DNA of 64,000 bases from Bacteroidota bacterium (lineage in GTDB: Bacteria > Bacteroidota > Bacteroidia > Sphingobacteriales > Sphingobacteriaceae). The stretch is from positions 248,001 through 312,000 of the forward strand of contig JAEXHI010000031.1 in assembly GCA_023450085.1 (NCBI GenBank). The letters run 5' to 3'. Shown here piece after piece: positions 33,989-43,665 of the stretch. The notes beneath the pieces were generated by a model. That model did no database searches. It saw only the letters and a program-made list of their open reading frames with translations, and had not been told where the DNA came from. The first letter of the stretch is position 1; every line of letters starts with the position of its first letter. Both the position numbers and the translations under genes were made by a program.

Positions 33989-35929
33989 TTATTTTCGTGG
34001 ATCGTTCCCTACCCCTTCGGTAGTCATCACTATTCTTTTGATGGTTCCATCTGGATTGTACTCCATCTTGTCGATACAAATGGAACGGCTGAAACTGCTG
34101 CCTTCGGTTTCGATAGCCCCATTATGATAGATGAAGTACCACTTGCCTTTAAACTCTACAATGGCTTGGTGATTGGTATTACTATTTCCAGCGACTTCAT
34201 TTAAGATGCCTTTATATTCATATGGGCCTTCTATTTGATCGGCCGTGGCATAGGCAATTTTTTCGGGGAAAGCAGTGGCATAAGTGAGGTAGTACTTATT
34301 GTTATACTTGTGTACCCAAGGCGCTTCTGTAAAGTTAAAACCTTCAAAATCTATTTTCTTGATGGGGCCATCTATCTCGATCATGTTGGGTTTGAGCTTG
34401 GCATAATAACACTCGCGGTTGCCCCAAAATATCCAAGCCTGGCCATCATCATTTATAAAAATAGCGGGATCAATACAGGCCCAAGAATGCGTAGAGGCAA
34501 AACAATCTTTATTGGTTAACAAAGGTTTGCCCAAAGCATCTTTAAAAGGTCCTTCTGGTCGGTCGGCAACAGCTACGCCTATACCCGACCAATTGGTGCT
34601 CACATACCAATAGTATTTCCCGTTACGCTCTACTACCTGTGCGGCAAAAGCATCGCCACTTTTGGCCCATGCAAAATCACCTATTTTTAAGGGCACAGGG
34701 TATTCGGTCCAGTTTTTCAGGTCGGTGGTTGAATACACCAGCCAATCTTTCATTTTATAATTCTTCTGACCACCCGCAAAATCATGTCCTGCATACAACC
34801 AAAGGGTATCGCCCTTCACCATCGCTGCTGGATCTGCCGTGTACTCATGGGTAATAATGGGGTTGCCTTTCGACTGAAAGTGGTAACGATCATTTGGCGT
34901 AACAGGTTGCAATAGAACCTCTGGTACTCCGCCCCATTTATTTTGTAAACGTCGGGCTTCTTCTTTGGTGATCCCTATCACACTGCCATGCCTTGGGTTA
35001 AAGTTTTTGGTAAACTTCTCTGGTTTTGCGGTAAAGCTATTCAAATCTTTACTGCGCTGAAATTCGTAACGCAAATTGGTGTACAGGTCATACATCAAAA
35101 TATATTCGTCGCTATGATTCAACTTAAAAACACTGGAACCTTCTACCGAAACGGTGGTATCGGCATAGGCATCCAAATACTTAAAATCTTCTACCCAAGG
35201 TCCCTTTAAAGATTTACTGGTGGCTTTTTGTATCCCGTTTTTAATTTCCTTACCCTGGGCATCTTTGGTATTGCCTTTGTAAAACAGGTGATAAGTTCCA
35301 TCTTTGTAAATGATATCCCCATCAATAGCGCCGTACTTTGGTTTAAACATCAATTGAGGCTCAGCTTCAAAGCCACTGAAATCCTTATTGGCGTAAGCGC
35401 TGTAAAAGTTCAATTCGTTACTGCCCTGAAAACGAACGGTAAAATAAACAAGGTATTTCTTCGTTTTTGCATCGTAAATGGTTTGAGGAGCCCACACCCA
35501 TTTTACTTGCGCAAACTTTTTAGGATAGGTTTTGGCTAAGTCAATGATGTGGTGCTTCCAGTCAATCAAGTCGTTTGATTTCAACAGTACCATGCCTAGA
35601 TTACTGTCCCAACCATTTTTTACGGTAAACATATCAGTAGCGGTCATTAAAAAGCTTCCATCTTCGGCCCTAAGGAGATGTGGATCGCGGATACCGCCTG
35701 TTTGGGAAATATCGGCAGAAGATAGCACAGGCTGATTAAGGTTTAACGCAAACCAATTTACGGCATTGGCACTTACGCCAAACCGCAATTGTTCTTGTTT
35801 AAATTTATCACTGGAGCCTTCAAAATAGGCAAAGAGGTAACCTACAAAATCTTTCTCATTGGTTTTCACTTGCGTGAAACCAATTTTAGAAACTAACATC
35901 AATAAAACAACAATCGAAAATCTATTCAT
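33989..35929 (-). CDS. Two-domain GH43 family protein
   Basis: The 646-residue secreted protein (signal peptide NRFSIVVLLMLVSKIGFTQ) carries two five-bladed propeller units. The N-terminal unit (30-340) has GYLFAYFEG, GGIRDPHLLRAEDGSFLMTATD and GAIDGDIIYKDGTYHLFY; the C-terminal unit (345-640) has YTADPAAMVKGDTLWLYAGH, ACIDPAIFINDDGQAWIFWG and a Glu in TEAPWVHKYNNKYYLTYA. The second unit has the complete Asp/Asp/Glu set for an inverting GH43 arabinofuranosidase or xylosidase. The first looks divergent. The gene at 48968-51127 has the same plan. It is 51 bases upstream of the GH29 gene and separated from the previous gene by a 345-base repeat-bearing gap. Confidence 0.8.
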   Translation of the reverse strand: MNRFSIVVLLMLVSKIGFTQVKTNEKDFVGYLFAYFEGSSDKFKQEQLRFGVSANAVNWFALNLNQPVLSSADISQTGGIRDPHLLRAEDGSFLMTATDMFTVKNGWDSNLGMVLLKSNDLIDWKHHIIDLAKTYPKKFAQVKWVWAPQTIYDAKTKKYLVYFTVRFQGSNELNFYSAYANKDFSGFEAEPQLMFKPKYGAIDGDIIYKDGTYHLFYKGNTKDAQGKEIKNGIQKATSKSLKGPWVEDFKYLDAYADTTVSVEGSSVFKLNHSDEYILMYDLYTNLRYEFQRSKDLNSFTAKPEKFTKNFNPRHGSVIGITKEEARRLQNKWGGVPEVLLQPVTPNDRYHFQSKGNPIITHEYTADPAAMVKGDTLWLYAGHDFAGGQKNYKMKDWLVYSTTDLKNWTEYPVPLKIGDFAWAKSGDAFAAQVVERNGKYYWYVSTNWSGIGVAVADRPEGPFKDALGKPLLTNKDCFASTHSWACIDPAIFINDDGQAWIFWGNRECYYAKLKPNMIEIDGPIKKIDFEGFNFTEAPWVHKYNNKYYLTYATAFPEKIAYATADQIEGPYEYKGILNEVAGNSNTNHQAIVEFKGKWYFIYHNGAIETEGSSFSRSICIDKMEYNPDGTIKRIVMTTEGVGNDPRK

Positions 35930-36080
35930 AATTTTTAGTCAATTAAATGGCCGTTATTTAACTGCCCTTTAACAAATTTCATCTAGCACATATAGAAAGA
36001 GAAGATATCATTTTAGCACCCTGTACAAAAAGACATCATTTCAGTTATTATATTTAACAGTTCTGTCGCTACCGCGGGTT

Positions 36081-36178
36081 CTACTTTTTCCTATAGCTGA
36101 AAAAGTAGACAAAAAAGCCACGGCTGCGCCCTGTTCTATTAAAGTCATCGGTAGGCTAATTACTACTAACCGAACAGG
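36081..36178. repeat. Palindromic intergenic repeat block
   Basis: The 345-base gap 35930-36274 has no gene. It contains a 10-base inverted repeat (ctactttttc 36081-36090, gaaaaagtag 36099-36108) and a second (cctgttc 36130-36136, gaacagg 36172-36178) that encloses smaller pairings. I have the impression that similar sequence recurs between genes in Sphingobacteriaceae, like REP elements, but cannot check. It separates two transcription units of the PUL. Confidence 0.5.
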
Positions 36179-36274
36179 CCAAGGCCGATTTTTAGGTGAA
36201 CGAAGTATTGGTGCTAAGGCCTGACATTATTCCATAATAAATTGCCCACCAATTCGAACCTAAACCTACCAACG

Positions 36275-37414
36275 TTAGTCTTTATTTGCTCCATTAAACA
36301 CCGATAAATCCCACTGATCCATCCATTGGAGCACCGGTAAATCATGCTCAAATTTTATGGGTAGCCACACATAGCGTCCGTCTATCGGATTGCCAGGTCG
36401 CCACCGGTCGGCCATAAAAATAAAGGCGTCCTTTTTACCCTGTACTGGCAAAATATAAGTGCCTTGAGATTCAAAAGTCAATGCTGCGCCAGCACCTATA
36501 CAGGGATTGGGATACAGTTTCCATTCGCCCAAAATATCATCGGCAACCAACAACCTTGCCGCGTTAGGGTCCCAGCCCGTACAACCAGAGGTAATCATGA
36601 AATATTTACCATTTCTTTTAAAAATGGTGGGTGCTTCATTATGTCCCCCAGGGGCTACCCTAATGTATTTTCCTGTGTGTCTCGTGTAATCGTCGTTTAA
36701 TTCGGCAATCTGCAGCGTCAGGTTTTCTTCTGAGGAGTAAATCTGATAGGCTTTACCATTATCATCCACAAACAACGTCATGTCTCTCGACATTTGTCCG
36801 CTGTAAAAATACTCCCGCACAAACAAGCCTTTTTCTACGCCTTCCATCCATTTTGGGGTCCACCATTTTCCATAATCCTCTGCTTTTAACTTCAGCTTTC
36901 TGTTTTCTGGCGATAGGTTTAAAGGCCAGTAGCCTGCATTGACCCTTGAGGCCTGTAAAAATTGATAGGGCCCAGTCGCTTTATCGCTTACTGCCACACC
37001 GGTATAAGCAGCCTCATATCCACTCCTAAAAAGTTCCAAGTGGAAGTACATTACAAATTTCTTCGTCAGCTCATTATAAATCACTTTGGGCCTCTCGATG
37101 ATACAGCCTTTGTAAATCAAACTCTCGGCCTGATCTTCCACCGCAAGAGCCACCCCTTCATTTTTCCAGTGGTAAAGGTCTTTGGACGAATAACAAGTGA
37201 CCCCAACATAGGCGTTGTTGGATTTTTCGCCTTTGTGCTCGCCAAACCAATAATAGGTACCCTTGTGATACAAAACGCCACCTCCATGCGCATTAATGTG
37301 CTTGCCTTGGTCGTCTTTCCATAGTTCGCCTGGCCTAATGGCATTTTGTTTCTGTTGGGCAAAAGTCCCCACCGCAAACAATAGAAAAAGGGCGATCAAT
37401 AGCTGTTTTAACAT
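36275..37414 (-). CDS. GH43 protein, exo-beta-1,3-galactanase-like
   Basis: The 379-residue protein has a signal peptide (MLKQLLIALFLLFAVGTFAQ). Residues 30-320 form a propeller with the start INAHGGGVLYHKGTYYWFGE, where a typical GH43 has an Asp. This pattern is that of the GH43_24/34 group, some members of which are exo-beta-1,3-galactanases with an unusual base. Other visible residues are the Glu in IIERPKVIYNE and GHNEAPTIFKRNGKYFMITS. It would cleave galactose from the beta-1,3-galactan backbone of type II arabinogalactan. It is 13 bases downstream of the GH97 gene, the end of that operon. Confidence 0.75.
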   Translation of the reverse strand: MLKQLLIALFLLFAVGTFAQQKQNAIRPGELWKDDQGKHINAHGGGVLYHKGTYYWFGEHKGEKSNNAYVGVTCYSSKDLYHWKNEGVALAVEDQAESLIYKGCIIERPKVIYNELTKKFVMYFHLELFRSGYEAAYTGVAVSDKATGPYQFLQASRVNAGYWPLNLSPENRKLKLKAEDYGKWWTPKWMEGVEKGLFVREYFYSGQMSRDMTLFVDDNGKAYQIYSSEENLTLQIAELNDDYTRHTGKYIRVAPGGHNEAPTIFKRNGKYFMITSGCTGWDPNAARLLVADDILGEWKLYPNPCIGAGAALTFESQGTYILPVQGKKDAFIFMADRWRPGNPIDGRYVWLPIKFEHDLPVLQWMDQWDLSVFNGANKD

Positions 37415-37427
37415 TTTATTTCTTTGA

Positions 37428-39383
37428 TTATTTTATCAATATCACCCCGCCTTCTGGCTGTATCGTTAATACTACTTTTCCATTTTTATTCACTTGGAGC
37501 TCCTTTAATACTGGGTTACGGTCTTGCTGATCTTCATAAAGCAACACCTTATTTCCCGCCAGCATGGGCAAGGTAATTGCTATCTTTTTAGCTGTTTTTT
37601 CGGCATTGATCCCAGCGATGTACCATTTGTCTTTGCTTCTTCTGGCCAAAACAGAATACTTGCCAGGATAGCCGTCAATAAATACGGTTTCATCCCAAGT
37701 AGTAGGCACATTTTTCATAAAATCGATCACAAAACTTTCACGATCAGTGAGGTTATTGGGCGTGATCCCAAAGTTTTGCACCGAAGACTGGAACACTATC
37801 GAAGTCGCCAACTGAAAAATATCGGTGGTTTTACGAATGGTACCGCCATTATTGCCACGGTTATGACGTGTGTTCAGCAAAACTGGACCAAAATCCATAC
37901 TGGCCACGCTGTTACGTATAAAGGGATGTAAGGTGGCATTGTAAGCCTCCTGATCATTGGCATGCTGTGTAAAAACCAAGTTCTCTGAAGCAAGCACCGC
38001 TTCGGCACTTACAAAATTAGGATACATACGCTCCCAACCTCTAGGTAAGGTACAGCCATGAAAAATAACCCCTAGCCCATAATCATTGGCATCAGAAAGA
38101 ATATCCTCGTACAGTTGGATGGTTTCCTGTTTATCGCCTCCAAAGAAATCTACTTTTATGCCTTTAACGCCTAAGCTTTTCATCCAAGCCATTTCTTTTT
38201 TGCGGATGGTAGAAGTGTTCATCCGATTTCTTGGACCTTGTGGGGCATCATTCCAAAAACCGTTAGAGTTATACCATAAGTAGGCATTTACCTTTTTGCT
38301 TTGGGCGTATTTAATGAGTTCTTCTGTTTTTTGGTAACCCACCTGTGCATCCCACAAAGCATCGATCAAAATAAATTCATAGCCCATTTGCGCAGCCAAA
38401 TCAATAAAGATGATTTGATCGTTATAGTTCATGCTGTTATCCTGCCATTCGAGCCAGCTCCAGGTAGCACGGCCAAATTGATAGTCAATAGACGGTTGAT
38501 ACATGGGTTTTACCACATCAAAAGGAATGGTCGTTTCCACTATTGGTTTTAACTGATCGCCAATGGTAATGGTGCGCCAAGGAGTTTCTCCAGGCAGGGA
38601 AATGGCTGGTTTAGCACTGCCAATCCCGTTGTTTTCACCAGGCTCGGGAAAAGCAATGGTATAAAGACCGTCTTTGCTGCCCTCGCTCAGTTTGGAGGCA
38701 CAATACAAGCTGCTTACGCCAGTTTCTGAAACCAGTGCCCAACCGTTGTTGCCCACATGAAAAAGCCCAGGAAAGGTATAACCAACGCCATATTTAGAGG
38801 GCGTACCCATGGGCTCATCGGCCACATATTCTTCTTCGTAACTGGGCTTTGTTTTTTTCCAGCCAATCATTGGGCTGGCTTGCGGGGTTAAAAATGTGGT
38901 GGTTACCGCAGGGAATTTAAAACCTGTGAATTCCTTTTCGATGATACAGCGTAGCGTTTCACCTTTTTTTAACAGGACATATTTTAAAGCGATGTCGTTA
39001 TTGCTTACCCTAAACACCATATCGATACGCTCCTTTTTGGGTGTTTCGTACGACAAAACCTTTTCTATGGCATGAACATTCACTGCCGATTTTTTGATTC
39101 GGCTTTGTTGGTAGGTTTCCTTGATAACCGAATCTTTTTGGCCTACTAATTTCAGATCCTTGCTGAAATCGCTCACATTGGAAATTAACCCTAGCGGCGA
39201 ATTTTCGAGGATTGCTTTTCCTTTATAGGAGGCATTGTAATAAACACTTCCCGCCTCATTTTGAGAAATGGCAAGCACCAGATATTTATCGGGACTAAAG
39301 ATTGCAATATTGGGTTGAGTTTGAGCTTTTACCGAGAGAAGCAACCCTAAACCTGCCCATAGTAATATTATTTTTTTGTTCAT
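37428..39383 (-). CDS. GH97 retaining glycosidase (alpha-galactosidase or beta-L-arabinopyranosidase type)
   Basis: The 651-residue protein has a signal peptide (MNKKIILLWAGLGLLLSVKAQ), a beta-super-sandwich N-domain (20-285) and a TIM barrel (290-560) with a C-terminal beta domain. The barrel contains RATWSWLEWQDN, VKGIKVDFFGGDKQ and YPNFVSAEAV. D412 in VDFFGG matches the nucleophile of retaining GH97 members; the inverting SusB-type uses glutamates instead. Retaining GH97s include alpha-galactosidases and a beta-L-arabinopyranosidase, and either fits this locus. It lies 25 bases downstream of the GH127 gene. Confidence 0.85.
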   Translation of the reverse strand: MNKKIILLWAGLGLLLSVKAQTQPNIAIFSPDKYLVLAISQNEAGSVYYNASYKGKAILENSPLGLISNVSDFSKDLKLVGQKDSVIKETYQQSRIKKSAVNVHAIEKVLSYETPKKERIDMVFRVSNNDIALKYVLLKKGETLRCIIEKEFTGFKFPAVTTTFLTPQASPMIGWKKTKPSYEEEYVADEPMGTPSKYGVGYTFPGLFHVGNNGWALVSETGVSSLYCASKLSEGSKDGLYTIAFPEPGENNGIGSAKPAISLPGETPWRTITIGDQLKPIVETTIPFDVVKPMYQPSIDYQFGRATWSWLEWQDNSMNYNDQIIFIDLAAQMGYEFILIDALWDAQVGYQKTEELIKYAQSKKVNAYLWYNSNGFWNDAPQGPRNRMNTSTIRKKEMAWMKSLGVKGIKVDFFGGDKQETIQLYEDILSDANDYGLGVIFHGCTLPRGWERMYPNFVSAEAVLASENLVFTQHANDQEAYNATLHPFIRNSVASMDFGPVLLNTRHNRGNNGGTIRKTTDIFQLATSIVFQSSVQNFGITPNNLTDRESFVIDFMKNVPTTWDETVFIDGYPGKYSVLARRSKDKWYIAGINAEKTAKKIAITLPMLAGNKVLLYEDQQDRNPVLKELQVNKNGKVVLTIQPEGGVILIK

Positions 39384-39408
39384 CTTTTTTGTGTGCTTTT
39401 GAGATTGT

Positions 39409-41424
39409 TCATTTACTATCAGCTTTTGAGGACACTTTTACAGCACTCACTTCTTGCGGCAGCCACACCGCCATCTCCCCGCTTCCACGGTGTAACCACG
39501 AATAGTAAGGAATAAGGGTAAGGGAAACCTGTTGAGGTGCTAACCAACCTTTATCATTCAACGACAGTGATTGTGCCTGTACTTTTAACTGTTTAATGCC
39601 ATGAAGCATACCAGGCTGATCAATCACTTGTATTTGGGGTTGGGCAGGTAATAACACACTTGGGATCGCAAAGTTATTATCAGGCCACTCGGCACAATAC
39701 ACAATTGGCCCTCTTTCAAAGGCAATTTTTCCAGCATCATCTTTCACATTGGGGTTGGCTTTCACCACACGTGGCTGCATTTCAAAATTGATGGCTACCA
39801 CATCTCCTTTTGTCCAAGTACGGTCTATGGTAAAATAGCCGTTTTCGATACTGCTTTCTACCGGCTTTCCATTCAATTTAATTTGGAAACCAAGCTGTTG
39901 CTGATCGGCGAAACGGTACAAATCGCTTGGTAATACTTTACCTTGCACCCACCCTGGAATTCTGATTTTTAGCGCAAGATTTTGTTTTCCTTGTGGGTTG
40001 ATTTCCATTTTCACCGCTCCGTCCCAAGGGTAAGCTGTTGTTTGTTTGATTTGAACTTTCTTTCCGTTAACAGATAGTTCAGAAGTACTGCCCATAAATA
40101 GGTTTACAAAAACCTGTTGTGCTTTTACGGCATAAACATAACCTGGTAAGGAAGGAATAAATCGACTTAAATTAGAAGGACAACAAGCACAACCAAACCA
40201 TGATTGGCGGGTGCAGGCTTGTTGGTTAAATTTATATTTCCCGTCTGACTCTAAAGGATTAGGATAGAAAAACTCGCCTCCATCTAAAGATACTCCAGAG
40301 ATGAGGCCATTATACAAAGTCCGCTCAAGGACATCGTAATATTTGGCGTCGCCATGCAATAAAAACAAACGATGGTTCCAATATACATTCGCAATGGCAG
40401 CGCAGGTTTCGTTGTAAGCAGTAAGGTTCGGTAATTCATAAGCTTTACCAAAAGCCTCGCCATGATGAGTAGCGCCAATGCCACCAGTGATATACAGTTT
40501 TTTAGCCACTACGTTATCCCAAATTTTATCAATGGCATGAATGTAGGCGGTATCACCTGTGAGTGCGGCCACATCGGCCATACCTGAATACATATACGCT
40601 GCACGAACGGCATGCCCCACGGCTTCGTCTTGTTTGAGCACCGGTTGATGCGATTGGCTGTAGGCTTGCTTAATGGTGGTGTAGCCTCTTTTATCCAAAA
40701 AGAACTTGGCCAAATCCAAATACTTTTGCTGTCCTGTAACGATATACAATTTTGCCAAGGCCATTTCGGCAATTTGATGTCCTGGAACAATGGTTAATTT
40801 ACCTGGAGCACTGCCTATGGCTCTTTCTGCACAATCGGCATATTTAATGGCAATATCCAAGAAGTTACGTTTGCCAGTGGCCTGATAGTGTGCCACCGCA
40901 CCTTCAATCATGTGCCCCAGGTTATATAGCTCATGGCTTAAATCTTCTTCTTTTTCCCATCTTTTAGTCCCCGACCAAGCATGGGGATGCGTTGGATTCA
41001 TGGTTCTGGAAGTGTACAGATAGCCATCTGGTTCCTGTGCCGCAGCCACAATTTTCAGCACACTATCAATGTATTTTTCCAGTTTTTTATCGGGATAGGT
41101 TTGCAGCGAATAGCTGGCTCCTTCAATGGTTTTGTATACGTCTGTATCATCAAAGGAAAAACCTTCTACTTTGTAGGCTACCGACGGATGGGCCGCTTTC
41201 ACAAAGTTCTCGTACCTTCCCGTTTCTTCACTTTTACGGAAAGCAAGTGGTATAGTGACCTCACGACTAGCTTTGAGCCTTTGTCCCCAAAAACTATCGG
41301 TTACTTTTACCGAAGTGAAAGGCACGGGTGTAATTGGATATCCAGAATGGTTGTTTTTGCTTTTTTGGGCACTTAAATCCCCGAAAACAAGGGCTAAAAT
41401 GGCTACAACAAAGGTTTTTTTCAT
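39409..41424 (-). CDS. GH127 beta-L-arabinofuranosidase
   Basis: The 671-residue protein has a signal peptide (MKKTFVVAILALVFGDLSAQ), an (alpha/alpha)6 barrel (30-430) and C-terminal beta domains. It keeps the Zn-Cys catalytic site: E339 and C341 in TAYNETCAA, C414 and C415 in WFGCACCPSNLSR. In the Bifidobacterium HypBA1 the equivalent cysteine is the nucleophile. It removes terminal beta-L-arabinofuranose, found on extensins and on pectic or arabinogalactan side chains. It lies 14 bases downstream of the GH16 gene in the operon that starts at 43518. Confidence 0.9.
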   Translation of the reverse strand: MKKTFVVAILALVFGDLSAQKSKNNHSGYPITPVPFTSVKVTDSFWGQRLKASREVTIPLAFRKSEETGRYENFVKAAHPSVAYKVEGFSFDDTDVYKTIEGASYSLQTYPDKKLEKYIDSVLKIVAAAQEPDGYLYTSRTMNPTHPHAWSGTKRWEKEEDLSHELYNLGHMIEGAVAHYQATGKRNFLDIAIKYADCAERAIGSAPGKLTIVPGHQIAEMALAKLYIVTGQQKYLDLAKFFLDKRGYTTIKQAYSQSHQPVLKQDEAVGHAVRAAYMYSGMADVAALTGDTAYIHAIDKIWDNVVAKKLYITGGIGATHHGEAFGKAYELPNLTAYNETCAAIANVYWNHRLFLLHGDAKYYDVLERTLYNGLISGVSLDGGEFFYPNPLESDGKYKFNQQACTRQSWFGCACCPSNLSRFIPSLPGYVYAVKAQQVFVNLFMGSTSELSVNGKKVQIKQTTAYPWDGAVKMEINPQGKQNLALKIRIPGWVQGKVLPSDLYRFADQQQLGFQIKLNGKPVESSIENGYFTIDRTWTKGDVVAINFEMQPRVVKANPNVKDDAGKIAFERGPIVYCAEWPDNNFAIPSVLLPAQPQIQVIDQPGMLHGIKQLKVQAQSLSLNDKGWLAPQQVSLTLIPYYSWLHRGSGEMAVWLPQEVSAVKVSSKADSK

Positions 41425-41438
41425 TTTATAGAATCCTC

Positions 41439-42290
41439 TTATTTAATTTGATTTTTCTTTTGGTAGACCCTTACATAATCAATCTCAAAACGATTTGGAA
41501 ATACAGTATCCCCTACTTCTCCGCCATTCATTCCGCCAATGGCCAAATCCAATAACATATAATGAGGCTGTTGAAATGGGTTTAAGCCTGCTTTGTCTTT
41601 ATTGTGCAAATCCTTCATCTCCACTTTGTTCAACAGCATATCATCTACATATAAAGCAATCGAGTTTTCATCCCAATCCATTCGCCAAACATGGAATTTG
41701 CTGGCCCATTTTTTACCGCCCAGCGCTTTGATATCTTTTGTTTTACTGAACCATTGTGCTTTGTAGCGCTGATCAGTACCTGTTGCAATGTTGGCCAATA
41801 GCATATTACGATAATACTCCATGATGTCTATTTCACCATTGGAAGGCCATTCGCCCGCTACGCCCAAGGTCCACCAAGCAGGCCACATGCCACTGCTTAC
41901 ATCAATTTTGGCACGCATTACAAAACGGCCATATTGCCAACTGTGCTTGCCCGCCGTGTTTACACTGGCCGAAGTATATTCGATGGTTTTACGGGCTGCG
42001 CCCCAATGTTTACTGCCTTCTTTATAGGTAGGATTAGCTTGTTGGACTTTACGTGCCTCAATCACCAATACTCCTTTTTCGCACCATGCATTATCTGGTT
42101 GGTACCATTGCAATTCCTGGTTGCGCACAAAGCCGTGCTCATATTTCCATTTGGTGGTGTCAAGCTTACCCTTTTGGTTAAACTCATCTGCCCAAACCAG
42201 TTGGTAACCTTCTTTGGCAAATTCCTTTTGGGCAAAACACGAGGTGCTGATCCCTATACCTACCCACATTAAAAAATTGAACTTTTTCAT
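41439..42290 (-). CDS. GH16 endo-beta-glycanase
   Basis: The 283-residue protein has a signal peptide (MKKFNFLMWVGIGISTSCFA) and one GH16 jelly-roll domain. The catalytic loop GEIDIMEYY gives nucleophile E153, D155 and acid/base E158. Other conserved parts are GYQLVWADEFNQKGKLDTTK at the N-terminus and WRMDWDENSIALYVDD. Family members cut beta-1,3/1,4-glucans, and some cut beta-1,3-galactan. In this neighbourhood an endo-beta-1,3-galactanase fits best, but the sequence alone does not decide. It lies 22 bases after the DUF4861 gene. Confidence 0.85.
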   Translation of the reverse strand: MKKFNFLMWVGIGISTSCFAQKEFAKEGYQLVWADEFNQKGKLDTTKWKYEHGFVRNQELQWYQPDNAWCEKGVLVIEARKVQQANPTYKEGSKHWGAARKTIEYTSASVNTAGKHSWQYGRFVMRAKIDVSSGMWPAWWTLGVAGEWPSNGEIDIMEYYRNMLLANIATGTDQRYKAQWFSKTKDIKALGGKKWASKFHVWRMDWDENSIALYVDDMLLNKVEMKDLHNKDKAGLNPFQQPHYMLLDLAIGGMNGGEVGDTVFPNRFEIDYVRVYQKKNQIK

Positions 42291-42312
42291 TTCTATTTAG
42301 GTTGAATGGCTG

Positions 42313-43518
42313 CTATTTAATAATTACTTGTAATGGATGATCGAGAAGTGTTTTCTGCTTTTTCACAAAGGCTTCCCAATCCTTGCTGTCTTTCACCTGA
42401 CCACTTTTTTCCCAAGCAAAACCAGCATAAAAAGTGGTACTTTTCTTAGGGTTGGTCAACACCAAAAGGTTACTTTGATCTCTGGTTTGGCTCTTATGTG
42501 CAAAGGCGCTTTTCACCAACTTAGGATCTACAATAATGGCTTCGCCGATGTAGCTATTGTCCATTTTTTCGTGATGGATGAATAGGCCCAAATCCTTCAA
42601 TACATTTACCTGCCCCTTTTTATCGTGTAGCGTAATGCCCATAGTATAATTAGGAATTTTTTGGGTGGAGGTATAGGTCACTTCAAACTTTGAAAAGTTA
42701 GCCCCTAAGTCCAAAGAAATACGCTTTGTTTCTTTGACGTTGTAGTGGCTATAAGGTGCATAATCGAGCTCAAAAATGGTACGTAATGGACCAGTGGCAA
42801 TGGTTTTGTAACTGATAAAGTTTTTAGACACCAATAAGGTATCTCCTTCCCAAACACCTGTACCGCCTGTACCACGACTAGCGCCTACGTGATAGGGATC
42901 GTATCCTTTACCACTGTCTTTATGGTAATAATTTGGATCGGTCAAATAGCCTTTGTACCATTCGTTAATGACAGGTAACGAAGTTCTTTTTAACCAAAGG
43001 TCAATACCGCTGCTCAAAGTTCCATTTGGCATTTTCTTTTCTGCCCTCATCTGTGCATCGGGACCATAAGTGCGAAAAGCCACTTTATCGTTTTCCCAAG
43101 CATAATCATCGGTTCGCTCAGGCACAAAACGTGAATAAGTGATCACATCGGTATTGGGGATTAAGGTGGTACTATCTACCAAAATCACATATTCAGCAGT
43201 GCTGTTTGCCTTTACTAAAGATTTAAAAAGCAATTCGTCTGGTTTACCGTCGCCATTATCGTCTACCCACTGCAGTACCAAATTTGAGGTTTTACCTAGC
43301 TCCCTCACTCTAATGTGCTTTGGAGCAGTAACTTTTAACAGCTTGGTAAGCTTTTTAGCACTGATGGTGACAACCTCACTTCTTTCTACCTCTAGGGTAT
43401 TTTTTACGGTTACTCGTAGTTGCGCTTGGCTAAAAACAGGGTAAGCTAATGAACTTAACACCATGCAAAAGGCCATTGCACTTAAATATTTAGAAAAGCA
43501 GGAAACTTTGGTCTTCAT
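42313..43518 (-). CDS. DUF4861 family protein
   Basis: The 401-residue protein has a long signal peptide (about 30 residues, ends LAYPVFSQA) and matches the DUF4861 layout: an Ig-like N-domain (LRVTVKNTLEVERSEVVTIS), the acidic motif VDDNGDGKPDELLF that resembles a calcium loop, then a galactose-mutarotase-like beta sandwich (GIDLWLKRTSLPVINEWYKG, KETKRISLDLGANFSKFEVT). The family is common beside uronic-acid-active enzymes in PULs, but no activity is firmly known to me. It heads the operon ending at 36275, with a candidate operator 60 bases upstream. Confidence 0.8.
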   Translation of the reverse strand: MKTKVSCFSKYLSAMAFCMVLSSLAYPVFSQAQLRVTVKNTLEVERSEVVTISAKKLTKLLKVTAPKHIRVRELGKTSNLVLQWVDDNGDGKPDELLFKSLVKANSTAEYVILVDSTTLIPNTDVITYSRFVPERTDDYAWENDKVAFRTYGPDAQMRAEKKMPNGTLSSGIDLWLKRTSLPVINEWYKGYLTDPNYYHKDSGKGYDPYHVGASRGTGGTGVWEGDTLLVSKNFISYKTIATGPLRTIFELDYAPYSHYNVKETKRISLDLGANFSKFEVTYTSTQKIPNYTMGITLHDKKGQVNVLKDLGLFIHHEKMDNSYIGEAIIVDPKLVKSAFAHKSQTRDQSNLLVLTNPKKSTTFYAGFAWEKSGQVKDSKDWEAFVKKQKTLLDHPLQVIIK

Positions 43519-43570
43519 CGAAATAGGAATATTTGGTTAACATCGCCTCAACATTACAACAGTTATTAAT

Positions 43571-43590
43571 TGTAAAAATGACGTTTATTT
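43571..43590 (-). promoter_or_regulatory. Candidate operator box, inverted copy
   Basis: On the minus strand AAATAAACGTCA (43579-43590) repeats 12 bases found at the box upstream of the GH51-led operon, and the following bases (TTTTTACAATTA) stay similar. It lies about 60 bases before the DUF4861 start but points opposite to the other two copies relative to transcription. Probable binding site of the Nudix regulator; inference. Confidence 0.45.
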
Positions 43591-43665
43591 TAAAAGTAGT
43601 AGGGTTTTATCGTTTATGCAAATTATTTTAAAAATAAACCTGTAATTTATTCAAGACAGATCGGC

